Of a stretch of DNA of 64,000 nucleotides, positions 1-13,200 are shown piece by piece. Numbering within the stretch: the stretch's first letter is position 1; each line of letters begins with the position of its first letter. Below the pieces are notes generated by a model. That model was given only the letters and a program-made list of their open reading frames with translations, ran no database searches and had not been told where the DNA came from. The DNA is from Isoperla grammatica. Lineage: Eukaryota > Arthropoda > Insecta > Plecoptera > Perlodidae. The DNA lies in contig OX246746.1 of NCBI GenBank assembly GCA_945910005.1, positions 43,911,690 to 43,975,689 on the forward strand. Direction: 5' to 3'. Made by a program: the position numbers and the translations under genes.

Positions 1-216
1 ACCATTGCATCAAGTACGGACTGTAGTGTTTGGGGCCCTATCAAAGATAACCTTTACCATTGCATCAAGTACGGACTGTAGTGTTTGGGGCCCTATCAAA
101 GATAACCTTTACCATTGCATCAAGTACGGACTGTAGTGTTTGGGGCCCTATCAAAGATAACCTTTACCATTGCATCAAGTACGGACTGTAGTGTTTGGGG
201 CCCTATCAAAGATAAC
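1..216. repeat. 55-bp minisatellite, about 3.9 copies, cut by window start
   Basis: A 55-bp unit repeats with starts at 1, 56, 111 and 166, and the copies are essentially identical. The array runs off the left edge, so its full length is unknown. It probably lies in an intron of the AGAP-like gene whose last exons follow. No open frame or host-exon similarity is visible. The near-perfect identity suggests recent expansion. Confidence 0.93.
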
Positions 217-985
217 CCAGGTCCGGCCCACGCTTTCCAGGAGCAATAATTATACCCTTAAAAGAACAGATTTGTTCACATAAAAATTGCATCAATCCAA
301 CATTAATCATTGACTGTGAGTACTGTAATTGTTAGCCCTAGTGAGCAAATAAGTTTTCACATTTGGAATGAGACTAGGTCTATCACTGAATCAAAACTGG
401 ATTTTGGTTCCAAGTATGTAAAAATCTGAACAGTCTGATTCAACTGATTTGAATAGATCACAATGATGCTAGTGCTACTTTACTGCTGTCATTTTATTGT
501 CCTTAATCTTCAGCTGTTAATAGTTCCTCATTGGTTTCCAATAGCAGCAGTTGCCAGCTACATATAAGCTGTGTTCCAAAATTCGTCCCACAAGTTACAT
601 CATATTACTTGCCGTTACGTCAGAATGGATTGGATGACACAACATAAAAGGGACACTTGTGGGATTTGTTTTGCACGATAAATGGAGGGAAATTTGCATT
701 TGGAGGTTACATTCATAGGAAAGCGTATATATTTGTCAGAAACACGATTTAGTTATTCCGTGTGTGGGCGTTGCATAAATCTCTTCTGTTATAATACTAG
801 TTTGCCATACAAGCAATGTAGCATATAATGTCGTCCATTCAAACTGGCGCCACAACGAATCCAAGTAATTCGAAAAATCTCGGTTAAAAAAAGGTTGAGT
901 TGGATGAGAGTGGGATTAATTCTGGAACACGTATAAAGCATCCAGAATGAATACAGGAACACTTGGATTACTGTTGGCTGAGAGT
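217..985. other. Probable AGAP intron, nothing recognised
   Basis: This stretch lies between two tandem arrays. I see no exon with good splice signals and no repeat family. The upstream AGAP exons (GTPase, PH, Arf-GAP) would lie left of the window. Confidence 0.5.
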
Positions 986-2440
986 AATCCCTCAACTACT
1001 TACATTGGCTTGGTTCCAGGGCCGATATGATGGTCCAGGTTCTAGCCCACTGTTCCTCCGAGCACGTCAATGCCTGCATTAGTGCCCGAGAGCTATACAT
1101 GAAACATTGTCCCCCAACTACTTACATTGGCTTGGTTCCAGGGCCGATATGATGGTCCAGGTTCTAGCCCACTGTTCCTCCGAGCACGTCAATGCCTGCA
1201 TTAGTGCCCGAGAGCTATACATGAAACATTGTCCCCCAACTTCTTACATTGGCTTGGTTCCAGGGCCGATATGATGGTCCAGGTTCTAGCCTACTGTTCC
1301 TCCGAGCACGTCAATGCCTGCATTAGTGCCCGAGAGCTATACATGAAACATTGTCCCCCAACTACTTACATTGGCTTGGTTCCAGGGCCGATATGAAGAT
1401 GATGGTCCAGGTTCTAGCCCACTGTTCCTCTGAGCACGTCAATGCCTGCATTAGTGCCCGAGAGCTATTCATGAAACATTGTCCCCCAACTACTTACATT
1501 GGCTTGGTTCCAGGGCCGATATGATGGTCCAGGTTCTAGCCTACTGTTCCTCCGAGCACGTCAATGCCTGCATTAGTGCCCGAGAGCTATACATGAAACA
1601 TTGTCCCCCAACTACTTACATTGGCTTGGTTCCAGGGCCGATATGATGGTCCAGGTTCTAGCCCACTGTTCCTCCGAGCACGTCAATGCCTGCATTAGTG
1701 CCCGAGAGCTATTCATGAAACATTGTCCCCCAACTACTTACATTGGCTTGGTTCCAGGGCCGATATGATGGTCCAGGTTCTAGCCTACTGTTCCTCCGAG
1801 CACGTCAATGCCTGCATTAGTGCCCGAGAGCTATACATGAAACATTGTCCCCCAACTACTTACATTGGCTTGGTTCCAGGGCCGATATGATGGTCCAGGT
1901 TCTAGCCCACTGTTCCTCCGAGCACGTCAATGCCTGCATTAGTGCCCGAGAGCTATACATGAAACATTGTCCCCCAACTACTTACATTGGCTTGGTTCCA
2001 GGGCCGATATGATGGTCCAGGTTCTAGCCTACTGTTCCTCCGAGCACGTCAATGCCTGCATTAGTGCCCGAGAGCTATACATGAAACATTGTCCCCCAAC
2101 TACTTACATTGGCTTGGTTCCAGGGCCGATATGATGGTCCAGGTTCTAGCCCACTGTTCCTCCGAGCACGTCAATGCCTGCATTAGTGCCCGAGAGCTAT
2201 ACATGAAACATTGTCCCCCAACTACTTACATTGGCTTGGTTCCAGGGCCGATATGATGGTCCAGGTTCTAGCCCACTGTTCCTCCGAGCACGTCAATGCC
2301 TGCATTAGTGCCCGAGAGCTATACATGAAACATTGTCCCCAACTACTTACATTGGCTTGGTTCCAGGGCCGATATGAAGATGATGATCCAGGTTCTAGCC
2401 CACTGTTCCTCCGAGCACGTCAATGCCTGCATTAGTGCCC
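986..2440 (+). repeat. 12-copy, 122-bp tandem array carrying a splice acceptor and partial AGAP exon
   Basis: The splice-acceptor block TTGGTTCCAG recurs 12 times, first with its AG at 1018-1019 and last at 2365-2366. The spacing is 122 bp, except for one copy 6 bp longer (copy 4) and one 1 bp shorter (before copy 12). Each copy holds an acceptor followed by the codons for the start of the AGAP ankyrin exon, then about 40 bp of other sequence. Copies alternate CCCACTG and CCTACTG over copies 2 to 10, which suggests expansion by two-unit (244-bp) steps. Only copy 12 runs on into the intact rest of the exon. Copies 4 and 12 share an extra 6 bp (GAAGAT type) that fits the AGAP family length better. 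Confidence 0.93.
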
Positions 2441-2511
2441 GAGATCTGCGGACGCCACTTCACCTGGCTTGCGCGATGGGGAACTTGGCCATCGCACAAC
2501 TGCTCATATGG
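2367..2511 (+). CDS. AGAP: AGAP/centaurin-gamma Arf-GAP, penultimate exon (ankyrin repeat)
   Basis: The exon lies between acceptor TTGGTTCCAG and donor GTAAGT. Its frame gives [12 protein letters not shown], then [20 protein letters not shown], an ankyrin repeat with the TPLHLA hallmark. From memory this aligns with the C-terminal ankyrin region of vertebrate AGAP proteins (pattern LLAHGS..EVN, LHL, QLLIW). AGAPs are multidomain GTPase-activating proteins for Arf, with GTPase-like, PH, Arf-GAP and ankyrin domains, acting at endosomes and membranes. The donor is in phase 0 and matches the next exon. The 5' half of this exon is the template of the upstream 12-copy array. An AGAP assignment fits better than ACAP/ASAP because of the QLLIW segment and the following tail. 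Confidence 0.82.
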
Positions 2512-3301
2512 GTAAGTTTGCTCAACATTATGTAATTGCATTAGTCAAACTACGTAATTGCATGAAAGAGATATGATGCCACCACTTACCCGAGTAGAGA
2601 GATATTAATTGCCGCGGTAAAAGAACATTGAATACATAACATAATAAACAACTGAAAATAATGTTTTCTATTTTTCTATCAACGCGACCTTCCTCAGTTA
2701 GTAGAGCTGGTTGTATTACTCTTCCTTATGTATTTCTATCCAAATAGGCGTAGGTACCCTACGTCTATTTGGATGATGTTTAGTGGTTCTTTTCTTATCC
2801 AATATTAATGAGAAGGGTAATAAGAAAGTCTTAGATCTCTTAATGTGTATTAAGAGCGAAGGGTAGTCTCTACGAAAAAACCGCACAAAACTTTCATTAT
2901 TTAATTATATCTCAAGATTGCAACAACAAATCGGAAATCTAAATCAACAACGCACTGTGTTTTTGTAAGCCCTACAGACTGAATGAAATATAACCATTAG
3001 CGTTGTTATTTGGATTATTAATTTGATAATTAGTAATAAAACTAATGATACATAAAAAAACATACTGATTACAATGTAAGACAATTTAAAGCATTCAGTA
3101 TGTAGAGCTTACTAAACCGCAGTGCGCTGTTGATTCAGATGTTTGAGTACAAAGCCCATTCTTGTGATATAATTTATAAATTAAAATGTTGTGCGGTTTT
3201 TGACGTAGAGGTATCCTTCCCTGTTAAATGCCAAGGAATTAGTTTTAAGGACACTGTAATATCGTTACCTGCAGAGGGATCTTAATGTTTCCTGATTGCA
3301 G
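2512..3301 (+). other. AGAP last intron, 790 bp
   Basis: It is bounded by donor GTAAGT and acceptor TTTCCTGATTGCAG. It is AT-rich, and I recognise no repeat or RNA gene in it. Confidence 0.6.
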
Positions 3302-3535
3302 CACAATGGCAATGTGAAGGCTGTAGACCACGAGGGAAGAACATGCCTTGCATATGCTCGGGCAGCCCAATCTCTGGCGCTCTCAAAGACAAACAACAGC
3401 GTTTACCCCGAAACATCACTAGTCGACCTCCTCGTTGCAAACGGCTGCCCCGAAATGGCCAGCGGGACTCTACCGCGCAGGAGAACTGATTCCACCCTTC
3501 CATCGATGGACAAACTCCCATCCAGTGTCATATAA
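3302..3535 (+). CDS. AGAP: AGAP/centaurin-gamma, last coding exon with stop
   Basis: The exon encodes 77 residues starting [20 protein letters not shown], the next ankyrin repeat, and continues to [12 protein letters not shown] and a Ser/Thr/Arg-rich tail ending before TAA at 3533-3535. The order D.GRT..AYAR...DLL..GCP matches the AGAP C terminus. An insertion of about 13 residues (around [13 protein letters not shown]) lies inside the repeat where vertebrate AGAPs are shorter. Intron phase 0 joins it to the exon ending at 2511. The 3' end of the transcript is not determined. Confidence 0.82.
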   Translation, partial: HNGNVKAVDHEGRTCLAYARAAQSLALSKTNNSVYPETSLVDLLVANGCPEMASGTLPRRRTDSTLPSMDKLPSSVI

Positions 3536-4154
3536 TGCTCACAACCACTGCAGGTATGCCCAGCAACTTGTCTAATGTGCGGTTTATTTCATTCCTTCAA
3601 TGCAACGGACAATATTTCCCCACAAATATTCCTGTTCCTTAAGGCTGTGTTGCCTATACCCAGTGCAGAGCTTGATTTATAAATATGCAGTATTTATTTT
3701 GAAAGCAGAGATCTGTTCGATTTTTTAAATAATTTAATGAATAACTGAATGAACTATCCACGGATGTTTTGTTATCAAACGGGGTAAATCACGTAGAGTG
3801 GATTTGAATCTACTTCACACACCAGCAAATAGAAATCTTCTTCTTTTCTTATACCCACAATTGACATCTCATGTCATGGTGTATAACGTTCGGACTTGAA
3901 AATGCCCAAGCAAATAGAAATGTAATCAACAACAACCTTAACCTTAACCTTGATCAATCACCAGAAATACAGAAAAATAGAATTAATTATTTGATTTTAT
4001 CACATTAATTATTTCAAAATTAATTTGATTGTAGGTTACCTATGTGACAAATGTAAAAATAATCGCAGCTCAAACCGATAATGTACTTGAAATACGGGAA
4101 AATGTAGTAAATTCCAATATACGATGGATTGCCAACCCAGGCAACAAAAGTCAG
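3536..4154. other. AGAP 3' UTR and following DNA
   Basis: No polyadenylation signal could be chosen with confidence. A short run of ACCTTA units (near 3933-3952) is present. Nothing else is recognised before the hAT-type element at 4155. Confidence 0.4.
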
Positions 4155-4769
4155 TAGGGGTGTGCGAGTAGCAATTTTCCAAATCGAGCTGAGTTCGAGT
4201 TCGAGTTTCAATTAGTGCCTGAATATAATAAAAAGATACAGGAAAGGAATAACTACCGGTAGAGGACTAAGCAGACTAGACCTAGGACCCCATCTAAGCT
4301 ACCGCCGAGTTCACCTAGGCTAGGCGACTCTAGTCAAGATGGTGGCAGTGTAACGTTGTGAGCGCGTACGCACCGTGGTTTTGACTCTATTTTGGTGGTT
4401 TTTATTGTGATTTGGAAGTTTTAGTTGGTGGTTTTGTGTGTAGTTAAGGGGGTAGTTAAGTATAATTGTTAGGAGAGGTGTGTGTGAAGTGATTGTGAAG
4501 TGAAGGTGTTCCGCGTGTGTTGTGTGGCAGCTTAGGCCTACGCCCAGGCTAGGCCTAGTTGGTTGTTAATGTGAACGCGTGAGTGTCTGTCTGTGAGTAT
4601 ATCTGTGGAGTTGGGGATAACTGGTGAGTGAGTTTCCTTCTGTTTTATATTCTCTGATACTGTGGTTGGTCACCGTCAGGGCCACCTCAGTTATTTTGAT
4701 TAGTTGGGAAGTAGCAGTGTTCTTTTTCTTCTTGAGTGAGTCTGCGTGAGCTTGTAGGCCAGTGTTGCG

Positions 4770-4913
4770 ATGGCTGGAATGAAAGAGCTGAGTGTGTCCG
4801 TGTCTGTGGAGGTGTGCTGTAAGGTGTGTGGTGTGGTGTTGAATGATGGTGTGAATGCGGTGGGGTGTGAAGGTTTGTGCCAGATGTGGTTTCATGTTGA
4901 TGTGCAGGAGTGA
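4770..4913 (+). pseudogene. LINE ORF1 start: PHD-like zinc finger fragment
   Basis: Translation from ATG 4770 gives CCKVCGVVLNDGVNAVGCEG followed by C..WFH, a C-x2-C ... C ... C-x2-WFH pattern typical of the PHD finger of CR1 ORF1. A TGA at 4911-4913 breaks the frame. Confidence 0.65.
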
Positions 4914-5679
4914 CCAAAAGGGTGTAAAAGTTGCTAAATGATGAGAAGCTGGGTATGGTGTGGAAGTGAGGTGACTGTAGGATGGGTAGGCCTACTGGTG
5001 TGGCTGGGGTGAGGATGTTGGCAGTGAATGAGCAGGAGTGGGTGAAAATGGTGAAGGATATGCGGGAGGTGAAGAGTGATGTGCAGGGCATGAAGGAATG
5101 GAGCAGAAGTTGGAGGAGAATGTGGTTGATGAAAGACGAGTGCAGGGGAGTGATGTATAAGGAGTGTAAGTGAGGGAATAGGAGGAGTGTGTATGGAAGA
5201 GGGTAGTGGAAGAGGGGTTAAAGAGGGTTGTTGTGTGACTGAATGGAGGGGTGATATGTTTGAACTGCAGGGAGTGCAGGCATTAGCGCATTGCGAGGGT
5301 GCAGATCTGCAGATGAGTGAGGGTATTGCAAGGGAGTTTCGAGAGGTATGGTAAGGTGGAGAATCTGAGGAAGCAGGGTAAGTGTGTTGGTGATGTGGCT
5401 GAACTGAATGTGGAGGGACGTAAGTTGTTCTACATGGTGAGTAAGGAAAGGTCGAGTGGGAAGCCGAGAGTGGAGGAATGTTTGAAGAAGTTGAGGCATG
5501 GGTGTGTGGAGGAAGGAGTGGAGAGGATAGGAATGCCTAGAGTTGGTTTGAGTTGGGAGATTGTGAGGAGCCTGATTGAGAGTGTGTTTGAAGGGGCAGG
5601 GGTTGAGGTTGTGTTGTGTGTTAGGAATTAGCATAAGGTTGGGGGAGGGGGGAAGGGGGGTGGGAGGCAGAACAGTAGG

Positions 5680-6170
5680 TTGCTCATTGGGGATTCAATG
5701 ATTCGGAATGCGGCGCGTGTGTGGCAGAGGAATGGAGGTGAGGCTGAGGTGTATGGAGGTGCCAGAGTGAGTGACCTGGTTGAGATTGTAGGCAGTAGGA
5801 AGGGTACTGAAGATGTGAATGTGGTGGTGTTGAATGTGGGGACGAATGATCTGGGGAGTAAGGTGGATGTGAAAGTGGTGGTGGAGAGAGTGAAAGGGTT
5901 GGTGCGAGTGGTGAAGGAGAGGTATAGTAAGGCAAGGGTGGTGGTTGGGGGATATTGGATAGAGTAGATGGGAGGGGGATAAGCAAAGGGATGATTGAGG
6001 AGGTGAATGAGAGAGTGGCTGAGGTGTGTGTGGTAGAGGAAGCAACTTTTGTTAATAGCAGGTTGTGGGTGGGAAGGGGCTTACTGTCAGGGAATGGGTT
6101 GCATCTGAATAGGAGTGGGGCAAGAGAGCTAGGAAACCTTTTTGTTAGGATAGCAGGTAGTCTCGCATGA
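5680..6170 (+). pseudogene. LINE ORF1 esterase (SGNH/GDSL) domain, one frameshift
   Basis: 5680-5967 encodes the esterase with the catalytic-serine block LIGDSMIRN and the later block VVLNVGTNDL. 5955-6170, in another frame, continues it and carries the last block NGLHLNRSGAREL. The usual Asp before GLH is Asn here, so the catalytic triad is probably damaged as well as frameshifted. CR1 ORF1 esterases are thought to act on lipids or help RNP association. Confidence 0.72.
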
Positions 6171-6233
6171 CAGGAGGATGGTCAAAGCAAAGGGAGGGAT
6201 ATTCAGGGGAGGGATTAGGGGAGGGTTAAGATA

Positions 6234-6400
6234 ATGTCAATTAATTGCAGGAGTATAAGGAGTGGGGAAAGATTGGAGCAAATGTGGACGTTGATTGAAA
6301 TGTACGAGCCGGATGTAGTGGTATGTGTGGAAACCTGGTTGGATGACGAGATTTTGAATGGGGAGCTAGGATGTAAGGGATATAAACACAGGAAAAGGAC
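6234..6400 (+). pseudogene. LINE ORF2 endonuclease, N-terminal fragment
   Basis: The frame opens MSINCRSIRS and continues to YEPDVVVCVETWLDDEI. This is the N-ter / D..CLTETWL pattern of APE-type LINE endonucleases with the catalytic Glu present. The similarity ends near 6400, where the LINE is truncated. Confidence 0.75.
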
Positions 6401-7128
6401 TTTAAGAGAAACAATAGAACTACAGTGTAATCTGTTTTGCAGATGGGTTGTCAGATGGCCACTTTGGTTTTTGTGCGACCATGTTGGCGAGTGTTTCCCC
6501 ATTTTGAGGTTAATAATGGAAAGATTACATTTTGAGCTTAAGTTGTATGGAACGTTTTTAAAATGATTCCAAATACATGATGATCCGGAGGGAATATAAT
6601 AATATAATATCTTTGATGATTAGGTACCCTTAGGTCTAGGCCTAGCCTAGAACCAGGGTCTAGGCCTAGGCGTAGGCTATGCTAGGCTCTTTGAACATAG
6701 TAGGCCTAGGCCTATGTGTCAGCGATCTCGTAGGCCTAGGTTCTCGAAGATTCCCTTCCATTTGTTAGGCTGCCACTTCTACATCATCCACACTTTTATC
6801 GATTAGTTCACAAAAACCGCAGACACTTTTTGCGAATTTGCGGAAGTATAGACCTAATAAGCGTCGTCTGCGCGGTCCGCGTGTATCGATCTGCTCGATA
6901 ATGATCGATAGGTCACTTTTTCTTCAAAGTTGATTGTAAAGTCGATACTAAAGCTATTTTCAGATACTGGTGCTACCTATTGGCGGTATTTTTAACCAGT
7001 TGAATACGGCGGCTCAGTCGATCAAAACTACTCGAACTCGACTCGTTTTTCGTGAAAAACTCGATCACCTCGAGTCAAATGGTAACTACTCGATCAAACT
7101 CGACTTTTTGAGTACTCGCACACCCCTA

Positions 7129-8788
<1,660 letters not shown>

Positions 8789-9533
8789 CTTTTTCTTGGA
8801 ACTTGTATCAAAATGCTTTTCACTCAAATCCGGCAAATGTTGATGTGTCCATAGTCTGATATTAGTCATTTTTACCAAAGTCATTTGTCTAGAGTCACTG
8901 GACCTTTAAGTTTGTTGTTACAAAAAAAATTGTCAGGCATGGGGACACATACGGGAAACGATATGAATCTATTTCCCCAAAAAATTGCAACGTTACCAAT
9001 TTTTATATTTGTATTTATTGTACACCATTTTGTTATGATGTTACAGGCGAGCCCACTTTTGAAGAACTCTCTTTTAACAAAATTCTGGGTATAACAAAGT
9101 AATTTTGATTCAGCTTAAACAAAAATACATGCAAATTGGTTCTGTTTTAACAAAGTTCTTTTTTTTTCAATTAAAAATCGGCTCCCTTCAAGTTTCTTCT
9201 AAGTGAGCTCGACTGTATTGTGAATTGAGTATTTGATATTAAAGCATTACTGCTATCCATTTATTTACACCTAGAGGTCCATGGAGTGCTTTTATTTATA
9301 TATTTCAGTTTTGTTGAGTAAGCTATGTTATGTCAATAGTTTTATTGGTAGATATATCTATTGGTCTTGTAGTTTTTACAAGCATTAATATTTGTCATGA
9401 CTCAAGACTCAAATGTGAGGCGTTACCTGTGGAATGGTAAGTGCTGGCCACTCATACTCCATCTTGAGCAATTTCAAACTTTTCACTGTTCCACCCTCCG
9501 GTCTCAAATGGATATAGTGTATATTAGAGATGA

Positions 9534-10238
9534 CATCGGCTAACCAAGAACCGGTCTTTTTTCGGTTTTTCAATTCAGTTTCACTTGTTTTGGTCTGCTG
9601 TGTTCACTTGTTTTCACTGCCGGCCGTCTGCTAGTTTGAATTGCAGCCTCCCCATCCCCACTTCCAACACATATGCTTGTTTGTCTGGCCGTGAATATTT
9701 CTTGGCCCAAATTGTTATCTAAAAGCAAGTTTCAACGTGAATATTCATTCTGTAACATCGATGTTTACACTCCCCTATTTCTCCTTCAGATGTTCTTTTA
9801 TTATTGATTGATTATTTGTTGTTTAATGACGTACTCGACAGCTGGGTCATATGAATCGGGGGGATCGTCATAAGGGGAGTCCTGCAAGGGAGGGCAGGGC
9901 CAAGTGGGAGGAGGAATCTTAAGTAAGAGAGTGGAGGGGGGGGGGGGGGGGGGGGGGAAGGGGGCCCCTTTTGTCACCTCAATACTGGCAGACCCTGGGC
10001 CAAGATGGGGTGTTGTGTACTTCTCATCCCTTACAGACAGTAACGTAATATGTTGCTTCCTCCCATCGTATGTAGTTGGATGTGAGCCAATGATCCAAGG
10101 TCACCCTTGTTATCTCTTCCCCCTACAGCTTTGTATGCAGTTGTTTATTTCCAATTAACACAGGGTTTGTAATTTTCAGAAACTGGTTTTGACTTCGGTT
10201 TTTCTGTTAACAATTTTACTATCCGATGTCATCACTAA
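9534..10238. mobile_element. hAT-like non-autonomous element, about 705 bp
   Basis: The left end TTAGAGATGACATCGG and right end CCGATGTCATCACTAA are imperfect inverted repeats. Both subterminal regions contain GGTTTT-rich motifs (GACTTCGGTTTTTC type) in opposite orientation. No transposase is visible. The 8-bp flanks (AGTGTATA and TAGTAATA) agree only partly, so the superfamily is tentative. A run of about 24 G lies near 9937. Confidence 0.6.
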
Positions 10239-13200
10239 TAGTAATAATACATATATGATAGTTGAAAAAACATCTGATATTAAGACCAACCATAATTCAA
10301 AATCTTTGTTTTATTAAAAAGTTACAATTTTTCGTTCTATTCATCAATACAGTATAAGAATATGAACAACTTCAATTCATTGTTGTCTATTCTAGGTAGC
10401 CTACCAAGTTCGGTGGCAGGCAATGATTAATTAATAAACAGTATTAGTATTATGGTTGAAAATTAATCAATAATGAATAAAAATCAGTTGTACTATCATC
10501 GTTCACAAATTTAGTGGGTCTCAGGACTCTCGGCATATTGGAACTTTAAAAATTTACGTCATAATTTTTCATAAATAGGTATAGTAGGTATAGGTATTGT
10601 TAGGTAAGCCCCTTTTAATTCAATGTTATGTTTATAATTCATGTTTTACTCAAAGTACAGTGGAACTCTGAGACTGACATTTCCTTGATAACCTTCTCCC
10701 CTGTACAGTATTACACTACATATACAGGTCGCATTTCCCAAACCAATAAAAAGTCCCAAAAGCAGAGTTTCAATGTTTCCAGAGTAATAATTGCTTTCCT
10801 TTAACATTTTCCTTTGTATTACATACATTCCATAAATTGCAAACCCATAATAGAAAAAAGTAACCCAACAAACATACGTCAGACAACTTTTGTCACTAAC
10901 TGTCATCAAATGTGATTTTTTAAATTGCCTGCTGTCTAATCTATGACAGTTTTGATTTCCTTGACTTTCTTTACCTCAAATATCACTTTTATGCTTTGTG
11001 TGACATTCTAGGAACATAAACTACATAAAGTTTTCATTGTGTAAGGTTCAAATATTAGCACTTAGTAATTGGCACTTCGTAACACTTCGTAGGTTTACTG
11101 CAGTATTGACTTTCCTACAGAATGCTTAGGTATTTAAAGTTACTACTTACTAGTTTATTTTCTGTTTAATCAATATTTTGTTTTTCTACTATAGTGTTTG
11201 GCGTTGCTTGCAACTTGGATTAAAAGGGGTTTACTTACGATATTTAAGAAGAGAGTATGCTTATCATTTGAATAATATGTTCAAAAAATGTAACTTCTAA
11301 TGTTATTTTATTTAAATTGTTATTCTTTATTTAAAAGTCATACAACAAGTCCTATGCCAAGAAGATGTGAGCCTATTTTTATTCCCATGTTTTATGTCTC
11401 CAACTCAGTTCTGGGGATTCTCTTTATACTCATTCTGCACTTATAAACATTTTGTGAAATATATATCGGCATTTAATGAATCTTATTCAAGACGCGGTTG
11501 GTGTCCATATCTTGTTAACATTCTTACAACTCTGTGGTCAGTATCATCTAAAGGCGGAAGATGAAGCATCACAGTTTCAACTCAACTCACTAGTAAAACT
11601 CAACCAATTGAAAGTTTTCAAAATTAACCAGGCATACAAATTATTTTTGGAATACATTTTTGTTTGATTGGTGTAGTAATGTTGTGTATGATAGCCATTT
11701 GAAAAACATAATCTTGAGTGAACTCTTGGTGTTAGTTTGAATCTGCCTCCAAATTGGAGAAGTTTTAATGTTGATTACAGATTGTTTATTTCAAACAAGT
11801 TGAGAATCTGTTTCATCTCAAGAGCTCAATGTTTGCTTTAAACTTAATGTGCTTAAAAGTTTGTAGCTTTGTGATTGCTACAGTGTTGTGTAGGTACAGT
11901 GAGCATAGGGTAATGATCAAGAAACATGTTTGTAATATTTCTATGCCTATACACTGGTAACGTATTACTATATAAGGTCTTTTTGTACTGTCGTCTCCTA
12001 CCATATATACTTCTGTACACTGCCTATCTTCTCAAGATCTACCTCATCATACAAATCTGATTCATCTTTCTATGTGAAAAGGTACTCTTAAAGACTTTGT
12101 TGTGGCTATATTATGTTTACTTGCTATTGAAGGTAAACTTTAGTAGAGTTAAATGGTTATTTTTGATAAAATTAATTTCTTTTGGCATTATGGCATTGTT
12201 TCGCTAGCATTTTTATTTTAATTTCTGGCATGCCAACAAATAAATTATGTAAGCAAGCAGATTACAAACAGAGGTGTTCTTAATTATTACTTAATGTTTT
12301 GGTAAGGATACAAGGATATTTATAAAAAATATAATTTCCTCCACACATTTTTTGAAAAACTAAATACATCCTAATGAGTATTCACATTCAAACCTTCGAG
12401 TGAAAAGCATTCACGGACATGGCCTTGCTACATGACAACCAGAACTGTTAAGCATAAGATTCTAGTGGCATATAACTGAGCACTCATTGGCATTACTTGT
12501 AATTACTATTAGTGTATGCAACATAAATCCATCATAATGTCTTGGTTATAGAAGAAATAGAAGGAAATATGCAGGGAGTGTTGGATCTGTGGCTGCCTAT
12601 GACTATGAATCACCACGGGAGTTGCAGTATTGTTACTTTGCATTTCTCTGTGCAGTATTAACCTTTGAGTCAATATTGTCAAAAGTATCTTGAGAGAAGA
12701 ACAAATACTTGAGAAATATATTATTGTAAGGTACTGCATACATTTTCTTAAAACAATATTGAATATGTATCATAACATTGTTTTTTAAGCTACAAACAAC
12801 AACAGCATTCATTCATTTATAAGTAATGAATAGTAATAATACATAATAATAATAATAGCGATTAGCAAATAATATTCAAGCACAAGGGACCATTAAACCA
12901 TTTTAAGAAATACCCAAACACAAGCCCATGTTTTGAAAATACGTCCTACTCAATTCAAAGGTGAACCCCGTAAGGCCTCTTGATTTAATTGCTTTTCATA
13001 TCTCATTTCTGGTGTTATGCTTAAAGGAAATCAAATATTTTGGTTGTAAACTTATTTCTGGCCTCAAAATGTACATTTAGTTGAACGTCCACATTTCAAT
13101 ACATTCAATACATATTCTTGACAGAGGAGGAAACTGGGCAATCACATATGCATTTATTGGGTAAGAAATGATTGTATTATCTCTCCCTTTAGTTTGTATT

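Larger units (their letters stand above)
4300..6420 (+). mobile_element. CR1-like non-LTR retrotransposon, 5' part, degenerate
   Basis: Three parts appear in CR1-clade order: a PHD-type zinc finger, an SGNH esterase domain, then the first strand of an APE-type endonuclease. The strand is G-rich and the frame is broken several times. The reverse transcriptase is missing, so this is a 5' fragment, which is unusual because most LINE copies lose the 5' end. The exact borders are uncertain. Confidence 0.75.
4155..7128. mobile_element. hAT-type element (TIR TAGGGGTGTGCGAGTA) containing a LINE insert
   Basis: The left end TAGGGGTGTGCGAGTA is matched by the inverted right end TACTCGCACACCCCTA (7113-7128). 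The flanks are AAAGTCAG and GAAGTCAG, which agree at 7 of 8 bases, as expected of an 8-bp hAT target-site duplication. No hAT transposase is visible. Most of the 3 kb is a LINE fragment at about 4300-6420. A related shorter element lies at 16404-16806. Confidence 0.82.

Noticed and set aside
2211..2435. 74-codon + frame across two array units
   Set aside because: It runs out of the AGAP frame because the unit is 122 or 121 bp; only the last exon copy is productive.
986..2440. Possible CRISPR-like array or satellite DNA
   Set aside because: There are no spacers; the units are contiguous and contain a eukaryotic splice acceptor and exon.
4566..6045. Pro/His/Ser-rich - strand frames
   Set aside because: Shadows of the G-rich CR1-like LINE on the + strand.
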